Shown here one piece after another: positions 1-11,190 of a stretch of DNA of 64,000 nucleotides. Position 1 is the stretch's first letter. Every line of letters starts with the position of its first letter. Source of the DNA: Synchiropus splendidus (lineage: Eukaryota; Chordata; Actinopteri; Syngnathiformes; Callionymidae); contig NC_071342.1 of assembly GCF_027744825.2 (NCBI RefSeq), forward strand, positions 7,211,501 through 7,275,500, in the 5' to 3' direction. The position numbers were made by a program, and so were the translations under genes. The notes beneath the pieces were generated by a model, which saw nothing but the letters and a program-made list of their open reading frames with translations, was not told the origin of the DNA and searched no databases.

Positions 1-1517
1 CTAACCAACAGATGGACAGAATTGTAAGAAACAGCTGAAGACAGCTTAAACAAGGGACAAGTGGCAACTCTGCAGTGATTATTTCGCTGCTCTGCAGGAA
101 TCTTTGGACCTCTATTAATGCCTTGAACGAGTTCTAAAACCCACGGTTTTTGAATGAAAACAGAAATAAACAGCGAGCTATGACTCGGAGCCGTCCATCT
201 CTGATCCTTTACATGCAGTAGTCCTTTGTTTAAGTCCTTTCTTCCTTAAAAACTGCTGACAATTTCCATCAAATCTGCGCTTCACTGCAGTTTGTTTACA
301 TTTGTTGCCTGCTGTGACATCCCAGCATGGCAGCAGCGTTGGGCTGCGAGAACCTCACAATGTATTAGTCGAATGGCTGACCCTTTAAGACTGGACATCC
401 ATGAAGAAGCACTGATGGAGGTATGTTGAAGTTTGTACTGACGAAGTTATATCCAGCTTGACACGTGAAGGGTAGTCTGTCTTCATAAAATGCATCAGAT
501 AGAAAAGAGAATTAAAAAGTTTGAAAACTGGGAAGCACAAGCACAAATAAAGGTTGGAGATCAGCAGTCAGCTGTGAAATGTACTCTGTGACGCACATGG
601 ACAGCCATTTAAATGGAAATCGGGGAGTGTCAAATATTTATATTGGGAGCAATTTGCCTCCTTATTAAAGCTCTTCATTAAAGTGAAGCCGTGTCTATTA
701 AACCCTGAAATTCCCTTCACCCAGTGACACACTCGACCTTGAGGTGTGTTTGACTCTTCAATGCTCTTAAACACCTTAGCAGTGACTTCCCAATCTGATA
801 TGAACCAAGTGAGCTGCTCATTTATGTCTGCCTGATTTTCCGATGTGATGCTTTCTCAAGCTCCATTTACCACAGATTATTTATTGTCAGCAAACTTTTT
901 TCCTTCCTGGCAGCGTCACAGGAATATTATATGAGAAGTCTAATGTCAAAAATGAAATGAATTGCACAAATCAGAATCGTCTTTTTCGTTCCACCGTCGA
1001 CACGCCTGGGCGTAATCCTTGCTGGCTTAATTTAGCCGCATGTGCGTCAAAGATTTCACTTAGAAGGGGATCATCAAAATTCAGAAAGGCACCTGTTCTT
1101 TTATGCTGCTGTAGAAAACTGGCAGGGAAAACGATTAGCGGCCTCATTTGTTCTCGATAGACAGTTGTGACCTTTGCAATTGGCTCGTCCTCTTACAAAT
1201 ATGACAGCTTTTCTTTCCCGAAATCCACGAGTGTTCTTGCATTTAATATGCATTTAAATGACATCATTTCATTGCTATTGTTGGAACACAGCGCACACAT
1301 TCGACAGGGATTGTGTATTTGTGATGGAACATGCATGATGTGTGCGATTCATTTAAGAAACACACGTCAGGCTGATCACGCAAATGAATGATGAAATGAC
1401 AAAAGATGGTTCAGGACCCACCTCGGCAATGTGTGGCACAGAGGCCTGTCTTTATCTATGAGGCCAGACTGATGTCTTGATAAAGACCATTGGAATACTG
1501 TGTGATTAATTATAAAA
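1..1517. other. Unannotated single-copy-looking DNA
   Basis: No gene, RNA or mobile element is recognised. Reading frames are all under 80 codons and have no recognisable family motif or codon pattern. A 9-base inverted repeat (GTCTTTATC near 1449 and GATAAAGAC near 1479) is present but is within what chance would give. Confidence 0.5.

Positions 1518-1562
<45 letters not shown>
1518..1562. repeat. Compound (CA)n(TA)n microsatellite
   Basis: About 12 CA units run directly into about 10 TA units. The flanking 200 bases are strongly AT-rich. Likely length-polymorphic. Confidence 0.95.
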
Positions 1563-3121
1563 AATGAAAAGAAATGTATAATTTTATGTTTAATACAACA
1601 TTAGTTTAAATATCTTATATTTTAAAATATACTATATGTATTTATTATTCAAAAATATATATTATACATGTTTATTATTATATATTTCATAATCATATTT
1701 TCATATTACCAAGTTATACCATAATTTGTCCATCTCTAGCCTAATATTTATTTTTATTTTTTTATCTTCCCCACAGGAGGATTGAGTTTTATTTCCTGCA
1801 CCAAGAAGGTGACACACTTGACTGCGTATTGTCAGCATAATAACTCAATATAATAACTGCATAATAACTGTGTCAGAATCAGCATCTGGAAAGTACGCGT
1901 TAGCTGCATCGCTTCCTCACTTCCTACTCTCATATCTGGAAGGTTACCGCCACCCACTGTCTCATTGGGCTCACTGCAATCAATGGTACTAAAAATAAAT
2001 AAATAAATAAAAATTATAGAATAAATAAATGCAGGTCAACAATATGGCATTTCATAAATGAATAAAACAATAATCTAATCATGACATTATTCATTAATTC
2101 TGAAAAAGAAAAATTCATTCATTCATCAGATATTTTGAACTTTCCAGCGCCCTTCAAATGCATGTTTGACCAGAAATGTGTTCGAAGTGAGTATTGATGT
2201 ATCGCGAAGTTTTGTGTTAAAAATAAAAACAATCTTTTCAAAAACATGGATTTTCTTTTCATAGTTTCATGTCTTTTCATCGCAAATTTTATGCTGGAAT
2301 TTCATGAGTTTGTCTTTATAGTTTGTCATTGCTTTTCACTTTTTTTTCAGGACTGATACATAAGGCCCCTTTGGAATCGTAAGCGTTCGTGCCTAAGCAT
2401 CCCCTGGAACTGTTCTGGTGAATCAATGGCATCAACATGGTCTGAGTCAGAAAAGACATGTGGCCAACGCATTTTCTAAATCCTTGAACTGAGCATTGTT
2501 TATCGACCAATTTGATTCCATCAATTGATGAAACATCTGCTGTGGCCCAAAGAGAAAATCCGCCTATTTTTGGCAGTGACAAAGGCTGACACTGAGCAAC
2601 TAGACTGATACTTGTAAGGCTACAGTCTTAATACATGAATGATTGAAAAAGATCTTGGAAAAAGCGAGAGAAGAAACAGTTGCTCAACTTTGAGTCTTTG
2701 GTTTTGATGTGGCTCAGACTCTCGTACATGCTTCTGAGCTCTTCAAGAGAATTGACAGTGGAACAGCAAGCCTTTTAAGATGATGACAAATGGTGTCTCA
2801 CTCATGCTGGGTGGCCAATCCTTCAGTCGCTGGCCAAACTGAATATGTAGTTCAGATGTAGTTCTTGTTGTGCTCTAAATTATTAATGAATTTAATTTTA
2901 GCTAAACTTTCTGTTATTAAAACTGTCGTGGGCCATATATTGACCTTGAGGCTTAGCCAATTCCCAGGTCAAAGGTGCTGCTCCTCAGCTGAGGAAAAAC
3001 TGGTATTTGAAAAAATGTATTTGAACAAAAATATGACAATGTTAACATTAGCCAGGATGCTAGACAACTGTTGTTTGTCAAGATACATGCATACTGTTGT
3101 ACATACATGTTGTATTGTTCA
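1563..3121. other. Unannotated, partly AT-rich DNA
   Basis: The first 200 bases are AT-rich low-complexity sequence. A short (AAAT)n run lies near 1990-2015. A 170-codon frame on the plus strand (2865-3377) has no recognisable domain and overlaps a LINE fragment on the opposite strand at its end, so it is treated as a chance frame. Confidence 0.5.
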
Positions 3122-3153
3122 TGTTGTCAGCTCCGAATGTTGTCAGCTCCGAA
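3122..3153. repeat. Perfect 16-bp tandem duplication
   Basis: The unit TGTTGTCAGCTCCGAA occurs twice head to tail with no mismatch. Part of the unit (CATGTTGT) also appears just upstream, which suggests a recent slippage duplication. Confidence 0.9.
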
Positions 3154-3261
3154 GCCCCCTTGGTTTGAAGTCATCATTTCAAGTGGTGAACGGTGATTGT
3201 CCTGGGTCTCAGGAGTATTGGGACACACTACACTTACATGAGAACGCGCAAAACCAAATGT

Positions 3262-3640
3262 TAGGGTGTGTCCTGGGTCTTCCCTGGGGCCTCTGCCCAG
3301 TGGGATATGCCTGGAACACCTCTCTTGGGAGGCGAGCGGGAAGCACCCAAAACAGATTCCTGAGACATCGCACCTGACTCCTCTCCATGTGGAGGAGCAG
3401 CAGCTCTACTCTGAGCGTGGCTGAGCTCCTCACCCTGTCTCTGAGGGAGTACCGAGCCACCCTGCTGAGAGAACTTGACTGCTTGTATCCAAGACATTGT
3501 TCTTTCAGTCAGGACCCAGAGTTCATGACCATAGAGTAGGTGAGTGTGGGAACCTACATTGAGAGCCAAGCCTTTCGGCTCCGCTCCGTCTTCACCATGC
3601 CAGTCCGGTGCAGCGACCTACACCAATCCGTCAAGAAGCA
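3262..3640 (-). mobile_element. LINE coding remnant (C-terminal end of an RT ORF)
   Basis: On the minus strand two overlapping frames (3261-3569 and 3209-3460) together give the conserved tail of a fish non-LTR retrotransposon polyprotein. Visible blocks are YGHELWVLTERTMSWIQA, then SLRDRVRSS, LLLHMERSQVRCL and ARLPREVFQAYPTGQRPQGR. This Trp-, Arg- and Pro-rich end lies after the reverse transcriptase domain in RTE/L1-like fish LINEs. The switch of frame between the blocks is a frameshift, so it is a dead fragment. The catalytic RT core, the 5' end and the 3' UTR are all absent. The exact clade cannot be fixed from this part alone. Confidence 0.75.
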
Positions 3641-6470
3641 TACTACTAAATAAAGAAAAAAAATATGAAGGTTCAGACTGTTGCGCAGGTTTTTACTCAT
3701 TTAAAAAGTTTGGCTGGAACAACTTTTTAACTTTTTAATTAATGCCACGACAGATTTACAACGTCGCAACAGTGACCTGAAGCATCAATCGATGTATGTA
3801 CGCAGCTCTCCAAAAGCACTCAGGAATGACTCTCAGAAATCCCTGTTTAGTCCAGTGGATTACTTTCCAAGCCAGTGACAGAGCTGTAAACTGGTATGGA
3901 AATAACACAAATCGGGGTAAAATCAAAACAAACAGTTCAATACATCCGTATTCCTGAGGTGTTCCGGTGAAAGTCAGCAGGGTCAGCAGGATTGCATGTC
4001 GACATTAATAGTGGACGACATATGTTTTCACACCAAAGAATGAAAACCCACCATCAAGGGTCAGTCGACCTGGCAGGGAAATAACATGGTGCGCTGCTGA
4101 CTGATGGAGCAGCTGGCCACATGTGATCCAGAGCAACTCAATGAAATGCATGATTGGGGAAACTAAAAAGAAACGTCAATACCTGAGGAGGAAAGAGTCA
4201 AGAATCAATGTGTAATCCACGGGAGGGAAATATAAGAGTTTTATTTCTGTATATTGAGCACAAAATGTTCCCTACTTTTCAATTGGGACCAGATGACATA
4301 CTGGCATACTGCTGAGTCCGACCAATATGTAAGGAAAATGGAAATGAAAATAAGCCTTGATACGATAAAAATAAAAAAAATGAAAATAAATACTAATTCT
4401 AATTATAATAAGAAAATAGATTAAATATGGCAAGTAAGGATGAATTGTTATTATTATTATTATTTTATTTTTTTACTAATTTGGCAAAGAAGTATGGGCA
4501 AAACATGAAGATGTTTTTTTATTATTATTAATTTTTTCTAAAGGCAAGAAATACTATAGCAAGAAACTAAATACAGACACAAAGTGGGACTGAAAAAAAA
4601 GCTAACAAGCAAAAAAGAACTCTCAAAATGAAGAAGTATTACTGATTGAATTCTGGTCGATAATCTGTTAGAAATATTTCATCTGATCCAGTTTGGAATT
4701 TCACTTTGGCCTCACGAAGGTCAGGTAAATTAGCCCCATGTAGTCCGCAGGTCACACTGTGCCCAGGTGTGGTCCAGACAGAACAAACATTCCATAAATA
4801 TGTGTCCACTTCCTTGTCTACATGTGTGACTGGTGGCCTGTAGTATGTGCCCTGGTGGACTGGTGGCCGGTGCAAAGAGTCCCCCGCCTGTCACCATTTG
4901 TCTGGCTTGGTTCCAGCATCCTCATGACCCTGGCACACTGGGAGGAAAATGAATGAAACTATCTGAGTCAGAATGAATGTGGACTGAACTTCCATCTGTT
5001 TGTTAATGTCGACCTGGAGAATTAACTCATCACTTTGTTGTGTTTTGCTGAGGACTTAACTGGCTATAGTCTCATCAGAAGTTGGTGCGTACATTTAGCA
5101 TTGACCTGTTACAGGCTGGATGTTGCCCAGAATTCCACAGACATTGTAAAGCTTCTAAGAATAGAAAGTGATGTGTCCACCAAGCCTTTTCTGTGACACG
5201 TGCTCACTTTTACACCAATTTCGTCTGCTGAAAGGCACTAGCCGAAGGCAGCGTCGCTCGTATCCGCTGGCTCTTCCGTCCATCACAGCTTTCATATCTT
5301 CAACAGGAGAGCAGCCATGTCTGCGCCCGAGTCTAAGTAATGATGACCACAGGCACAACAACCATCTGTAATGTGTCTGCTCCTCCCTTCAGGGAGCTGG
5401 AGAAGGATCGGCTGTCACTCTAGCTGAGGAAACATCTGTTCCCGTTAAATTACTGTGGCCCTGCCATGCAACTTATCTCTTCTGCGCTCAGTTATACCGG
5501 CAGGATCCCGAGCCTGTCGACGAGAGGATGAAACAAGATTAGTTAAATGACTGGGAACTGGGAAAGTGGTACGGGAGAGGGAGACAGGAGAAGGAAAGGG
5601 AGTCATGTCTTCTCATGTCATCTGTTCTCTTACCAATTAAGAACTGGGGACTGTCCTCGCGTGGAGCGAAGGAGCGATATAATCGCCTCATCCATCAGTT
5701 CACTTGTCACAGCACGGCTTAAACCCATTACATGAAGAACACAGTGAGTGGCCTCTTAGAGGACACTTGTCCATCCTAGGTATGTTTCCCTGGGTCTTCA
5801 TACCGAGTGGCGAATGCATACACAATGTTGCTTGACTCCACGCCACAGGTACATGTGCTTTTTTGTAAACTGCACCGGTATAATGAAGGTTAAAGCCCCA
5901 AAATATGATGGATGGCAGTGGAGATTGATGTGGAAAAGAAGCGTATGGTGCACTCGTAGATCCTGCAACATCTGGCCTCATCTGCTGGCGGGTGTAAGAG
6001 TTGTTGCGTCCAATTCGGATTCTGCAGGGCACAGGACACATAAATAAACAAAGCAGCATTTGGAGGTTTAGATCGGCCCCTATGAATTAAATATGACAGC
6101 GAAAGGTTTCAGGCTGAGTTCGAATGTTTGTGTGTCCCATTTAAGATTGTAACCTTTGTCTGGGTTGCCATTGTACATTTGACATTCCTCTTTGACAGCA
6201 TGACAACACGACCTTGCTATTCATGCTTCTGGGACACAGTCTGATCGTGGAAAAGTCTTTTTTGGCCGATTTGGTCTCATTGACTTGTTATGCAGCACAT
6301 GCAGATGGGAGCCACTAATGAATCCTGTTGGCCCGGGTAAAGCCTTTATGCCCATTTGCTCCACCACTAAACAAGAGGGGATGAGTTAGTCGTATGCAAG
6401 CCCTAGGCTTTTGGAGGAGGTCACTAACTCAGTGATGGGTGAATCTGTTTGACCACCAGTACTTTTGCAA
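3641..6470. other. Unannotated DNA
   Basis: No gene recognised. The part from about 4360 to 4560 is AT-rich low-complexity sequence with (TTA)n and oligo-T runs. 4805-4875 contains an imperfect reiteration of ACTGGTGGCC. Frames of 60-119 codons in 5150-6060 lie on both strands across the same DNA and show no family motif. Confidence 0.5.
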
Positions 6471-6543
6471 TCGGGTGAGCTCCATGGAACATGGAGCTCA
6501 CCCGATTCCTTGCAACCCGTTATTCCTTGCAACAAGGAATAAC
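6471..6543. repeat. Two adjacent perfect hairpins
   Basis: Arm 6471-6486 (TCGGGTGAGCTCCATG) is the exact reverse complement of 6490-6505, with a GAA loop. Then 6519-6529 (GTTATTCCTTG) is the exact reverse complement of 6533-6543, with a CAA loop. Stems are 16 and 11 bp with no mismatch, and the hairpins are only 13 bases apart. Nothing coding is nearby and there is no T-tract to suggest a terminator, which would not be expected in this kind of genome. Confidence 0.9.
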
Positions 6544-9229
6544 AGTGCAGGGGCCCATTCTTCACTTATGAAGCTCCGGCCCTGTAGTATGCCAGGGTTA
6601 TCCAAGCTGCGACCAGTAAAGCTCAACACCTGAACACTCTCTTATTCAAACCTTCTGCTTCCTGTTGACGTTCGGGGAAGCCATCTTGGATTGCTCATCC
6701 AGGGGGGTGCGGATTCTCCCACTTTCCCACTGGGAAATCCCACATCAGGTGACATCACTGGGAATTTCCCAGTTCTGTGCACAAGTGGAATGCACCACTC
6801 ATAGTGCCCATGCATGAGAAAAGTGCCCTTTTTCATGTGACTCAGCAACTTTTCTTCATCTTCAATTCTGCACCAATCTATTCTGGAGTCAGGGGCAATT
6901 ATCTGGCTTCTGGTGAGAATCATTCCCTCGTTGCTGAGCGGCCACAATTGGATCATCAACGTCATTTGAAGCTAAATTAATCACATTAGCGCTGCCGAAA
7001 ACAAGAAAATCCCACAAAAACAAAACCTAAGTGGGTAGAAAGAGAGTTACAGAACTCCTGCAACACAAACCCTGGAGGTGCCAGTGACGCATCCGAGTGC
7101 ATTACAATACTGTTGCAGTCAGTCAACTGCCCAGAGCTATTGAGAAGGATGTTTTTTGCCTGGCATCTGCTATTGACAGCCTGCCCTTGGTGGTCACTCA
7201 CTTTTGCTTTTCCACGTTCCCAGTGTTCGGCAGTCTGGCCGATGGCAACAGAGCACAACATGAAAGAGACTGTGACGCACACTTCTGCATGTCCTTTAAC
7301 CTTTCTTTTCGGACTATCATTGACTTCTGTATGATGAATCAGACACATGGGGCAAGCCTTCACTTTCGATGTGCATCAGTGAGTCATGGCTGCTTGTGAC
7401 CCAAATACCTGTTCGTCACTTCTACTTTTGAATCATAGACCAAAGACTGGTTTCAAGAGCTTAAATACAATCTGATGGTTTTATAATGGAGGATATGAGT
7501 GAGATGGTGATTAAGAAGAATTTACATATCAATAGCATCAAGTCAAAAATCCAATTGTAGTGTATTAGTTAATGTGCTAGTAATCTTAAACCGTGTCACT
7601 ATTACAGAAGTAGAAGCTAAGACGTTGATTCCTCAAATTTAGTACACAAATCAATGAGTTAAATGTCAGGAGGCGAAGATTTTCCAAACACACTCGGCAG
7701 GTTGATGGAGACCGCAGGAGAAAAAAAACAATAACAGCAGGGAATGGGTCAATTTGTCAGAACAAAGGAGGTAAGCTGAGAAGGAACCCTGCTGTTGTCA
7801 TGACAAAGTGAACTCCAAAATAATAACAATCAAGTGGCGTTTGTTAAGCTCACACAGCTGCACACCTTGGATCCAGATGGTGAGAAATAGGATGTAAAAC
7901 TGCACCTTTCCCAAAGACTGTCAGGTAACAATTGCACTGAAGACATTTAAAGTTCATGTGACAACCATATGAAGCGTGACAGGGTGATTTCCTTTATTTT
8001 ACCATTCCGATATCGATGACTTTTCTGAACCACAACCCAAACAATTAACCAGTCGCTCAAGCTGAAAGCAATAACGGCTGTTGAGCAACAAACCATTAGC
8101 CAGCCATGACACCGCGTGTGTGTGTGTGTCCGTAACTATTGAGTAAAAGTGCTGAAATGACCCGATGGCTATGTTTGCATTAGCAACCCTCGTCTTAAAC
8201 GTCGTTTTAATCAGGTTGAGTCATTGTGTTCAGTGAGACTCAGCGTTGACATTTATGGTTGGGTTTTATAAAGTGTGTGTTTTAGCCGTCGCAGGATGCA
8301 GATAAGTTGCTTCAATTGAAGTCTAATTTCTTCATTTGATATGACATTTAATATGTGATGGCCTTCGAAAGCCGCAGCATCCCACAGTCTCCTCATTCAA
8401 TATCCCGCGAGATTATGATGAGTTTGACTCAAGACGGCCGCCGTGGGAATTTTGATCTGCCGTATTAGTGCGATCTGCCTCTCGATAGTGTGGAATTCTC
8501 CAACTTCCTCAATCGGAGTATTGATTACGTCTTGATGAAACCTTGCGCGGAGATCGGCTAAGCCACAGTTTACACAACCCCGCAGAGATATAATCTGATT
8601 ATCTGTGTCCATGTAAAGCCAATTCTCCATCCACTCCTTGCTACTCCCACCTCTCCTTGGTCTGCTAAACCACTTTCATATGCAGCTAATGGCATTCCAC
8701 CACCTTTGTACTGGGGCTGTTATCTGCAGCTCACCAGCAAACTGCCTTTACTCATGTGCGCCAGCTCTGGCTGTGATCTATGTTTTTCGGCTTGACTGCC
8801 TGTTTTCTGTTCCAAGAAACGTGACCTGCCAATTTTTGTGGCTTTTGGAATGGTGCTGAGGTTCCAGGTCATGCAAGACTAAACAAGGCACTTCAGTTGA
8901 CAGCAAAGAGCCGTTTTAAGTCAAGTAACTGCAACACACTTGGAAAAAATAAAGGAGACCACGTCTGTGACGTCAGCTGTGGGAAGAGAGCCATCTATTC
9001 TTGCTGCCTCTCCACCCTCAGGAGTGAGCCTCCATCCCGTTCACTCACTCACCAACTACTGTCAACAGGAATGACTTTCCTATCCTGAAGTGTTCCTCTT
9101 TCATGTCAGCACAAAAAGATCACCAAACATCTCATGATTAAGAACTAGTAACTTCACTTAAGAGAACACAAAACAAGATGCTCATTTCTACCCACATACT
9201 ATTGCCCCATATCTGCCCCACATTCATTA
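6544..9229. other. Unannotated DNA
   Basis: No gene recognised. A short TG run lies near 8118-8130. On the minus strand 8397-8630 is open for 77 codons in a sequence of mixed composition without simple repeats; no family is recognised and no splice-site support was established. A 125-codon minus frame at 6986-7363 overlaps plus-strand frames of similar length and is taken as chance. Confidence 0.45.
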
Positions 9230-9231
9230 TA

Positions 9232-9968
9232 CAGTGGTACCTCGGTTCTCCACCACAATCCGTTCCAGACGGCCGTTCGAGAAGCGATTTGTTCGAAATC
9301 TGAATCGATTTTTCCCATTACAATTAATGGAAAAAGAAAGAATGCGTTCCAAGCCTTAAAATAGGCTTTTGTAGGAGTGAATGTAGAGTGTCTGCTGCAG
9401 GTGCGCTGTTCCTCTATGTGTGTGGCCGCTGCATGTGGGAGGGGTTGCCGAGTGAGTGACGTCTCTCCAGAAGTGAAGAGGTGCCCGGTGCGTGTCCAGC
9501 TCTGAATGTGCGCTTCTGTGCAGTTTGGCTGTGACAAAGTCATAAACCAAGTAACGCTCTGTCCCAGACTCGCCTCATCCCTGTCCCAGCTCCAGGCGAC
9601 AACAGGACATCAAACCCTGGAGTGAGCGCTCCAGCCTCAGAGGTGTGGAGAGCGAGCACCTCCCCTGTGACACTCTACCACGGTCCAGTGCGGAGACAGG
9701 AAAGGTTTTACACCTCAATATGAAGAAATAACAGTCAGTAAATGTAGCTAACGGGACACGTCTGCATACAGAGGCCACGTTATACACAATAACAGAGCGC
9801 GTCGTGGGTCAGCTGACCGGTCCGCGCACGTGATGTTTTTTCCGGCTTTTTTCGGGGGCGTTCGAGTTCTGGATTTTCGTTCGAAATCAGAAGCAAAAAA
9901 AATCTCGAAATTTTTGTTCGAACTCCGATTTGTTCAAAGTACGGGACATTCGAAAACCAAGGTGCCAC
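9232..9968. mobile_element. Tigger/pogo-like MITE, copy 1
   Basis: The left end reads CAGTGGTACCTCGGTTCTC and is preceded by TA. The right end (CGAAAACCAAGGTGCCAC) is a decayed inverted copy of it. Subterminal regions at both ends carry repeated TTCGAA-type motifs. The interior has no transposase: the 114-codon minus frame (9199-9543) has no DDE or CENP-B-like motif. The same element recurs at 17805-18521 with clear similarity over the whole length. CAGT ends and a TA target site are typical of the pogo/Tigger branch of Tc1/mariner, but the autonomous partner is not in this window, so the superfamily assignment is an inference. The right end has lost the final CACTG-TA seen in copy 2. Confidence 0.8.
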
Positions 9969-10138
9969 ATTTGTTCTGTTCACAAGCAAAATATCAGACC
10001 ACACAGCCTTTAGCTTTGAGCTCATTTTATCTAGTGGGACAGCTGTCCCTTGAGATCATTCACCACTGCAGGTAGCAGCCTAAAATAAGAGCTGGTTCAG
10101 CAGTCTTCCAGGACCACATCAAACAGGCCATGGTCCTG

Positions 10139-10141
<3 letters not shown>

Positions 10142-10234
<93 letters not shown>
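10142..10234. repeat. (TA)n followed by a 32-base poly-T tract
   Basis: About 30 AT/TA units (10142-10202) are followed directly by an uninterrupted T run (10203-10234). Frames that cross it are low-complexity Ile-Tyr and Phe or Lys runs and are not genes. Confidence 0.95.
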
Positions 10235-10237
<3 letters not shown>

Positions 10238-10930
10238 GTAAAACAAGTCCAAAACAACCCAGACAGCCACCTGTTGTCATTCCTGGTGATCTCCTGCAGC
10301 ACCCCGCTGAGCAACCTTGCAAGGCCACCTATAGTGGAGTATGATCTGATTCAAAATAAAGGTAAGGCCCGTTCTAATAAGCTCACAGGAGTGGAGCAGT
10401 GCTGATGTATATATACCATGACCCTCAACTTCCATACAGACAGTAAAGATCCCCACGATCCCCCAGATCTTGGTGATGACAACCTTCACTGTAAAAATAG
10501 CAGACAACGACCCTCCAACTAAACCAACACTAAAATTAAACAAGATACAAGAACTGTGAGTCTACAAACCTCACCATTCGCCAAGAACACCAGAGCAACC
10601 TTCAACCTAACCAGTAAAATAATAATAAGATCAGCCATAATCTAATACCAACATTAGCTTCAGATAATGTACACAGACCTACCCCTGAATATGGACCACC
10701 GAACACACCTAGCCAACTGAACTGTCTGAGCAACACCACCACACGACCGATGGACCCCAACAGTGGCACTACACAAACCCGGGCAGCGGCGCTAAAGGCT
10801 CATATATGCTCAATGATACGTACGGATGCGGACAGAGCCTTCTGTCTGAGCTCTGCGTTCATTTCCTCCGTACTGCTGCAAGTTTCCGCAAAGCTTACGG
10901 ATATGGATATGAACAGAGAACCACCAAGGA
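10235..10930. other. Unannotated DNA, possible left part of a repeat
   Basis: No gene recognised. 10800-10930 contains CGTACGGATGCGGACAG and TTACGGATATGG stretches that look like an inverted-repeat terminus of the repeat at 10931-11190, but the matching other end was not found, so the boundary is left open. Confidence 0.4.
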
Positions 10931-11190
10931 GAAGTACCACCGGAAACAATCGGGGGAAGTGTTGCTGTTGCTACCCAATACGCAGTTCTACTGAGACACA
11001 AGAAGACATAACATTGGCAAAAATTCTCCGTCCTCCAGTGACTATATTTAATGGCCTCACCAGACACCGTCTCGTACAACGCTGCCTCTGTTATTACTCG
11101 GTTATGTAGAGGTACATTATCAATGCTTCTTCCGCTGTGGCTATGTTGGTTTTGGAGTTTTTTGTCGCCATAAACTTTCGACTCTGGGCA
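10931..11190 (+). repeat. Unclassified dispersed repeat, copy 1
   Basis: This segment aligns by eye along its whole length with the reverse complement of 32463-32712. Shared blocks include AGTGTTGCTGTT, GAAGACATAA, GAGGTACATTATCAAT, CTTCTTCC, and a final CTTT(C/G)ACTCTGGGC. Small indels and many substitutions separate the copies. Copy 2 is open for 109 codons on its corresponding strand and copy 1 is not. No known family was recognised. It could be a non-autonomous DNA transposon or a fragment of a larger element. Confidence 0.75.

Noticed and set aside
2865..3377. 170-codon plus-strand frame
   Set aside because: No domain, and the last third is antisense to a LINE fragment.
5700..6059. 119-codon minus-strand frame
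   Set aside because: Plus strand is open for 77 codons over the same bases, composition is ordinary and no motif is present; not supported as a gene.
10130..10405. Open frames with long Ile-Tyr and Phe/Lys runs on both strands
   Set aside because: They are translations of the TA microsatellite and poly-T tract; the same holds for frames at 17619-17841, 53085-53401 and 53444-53638.
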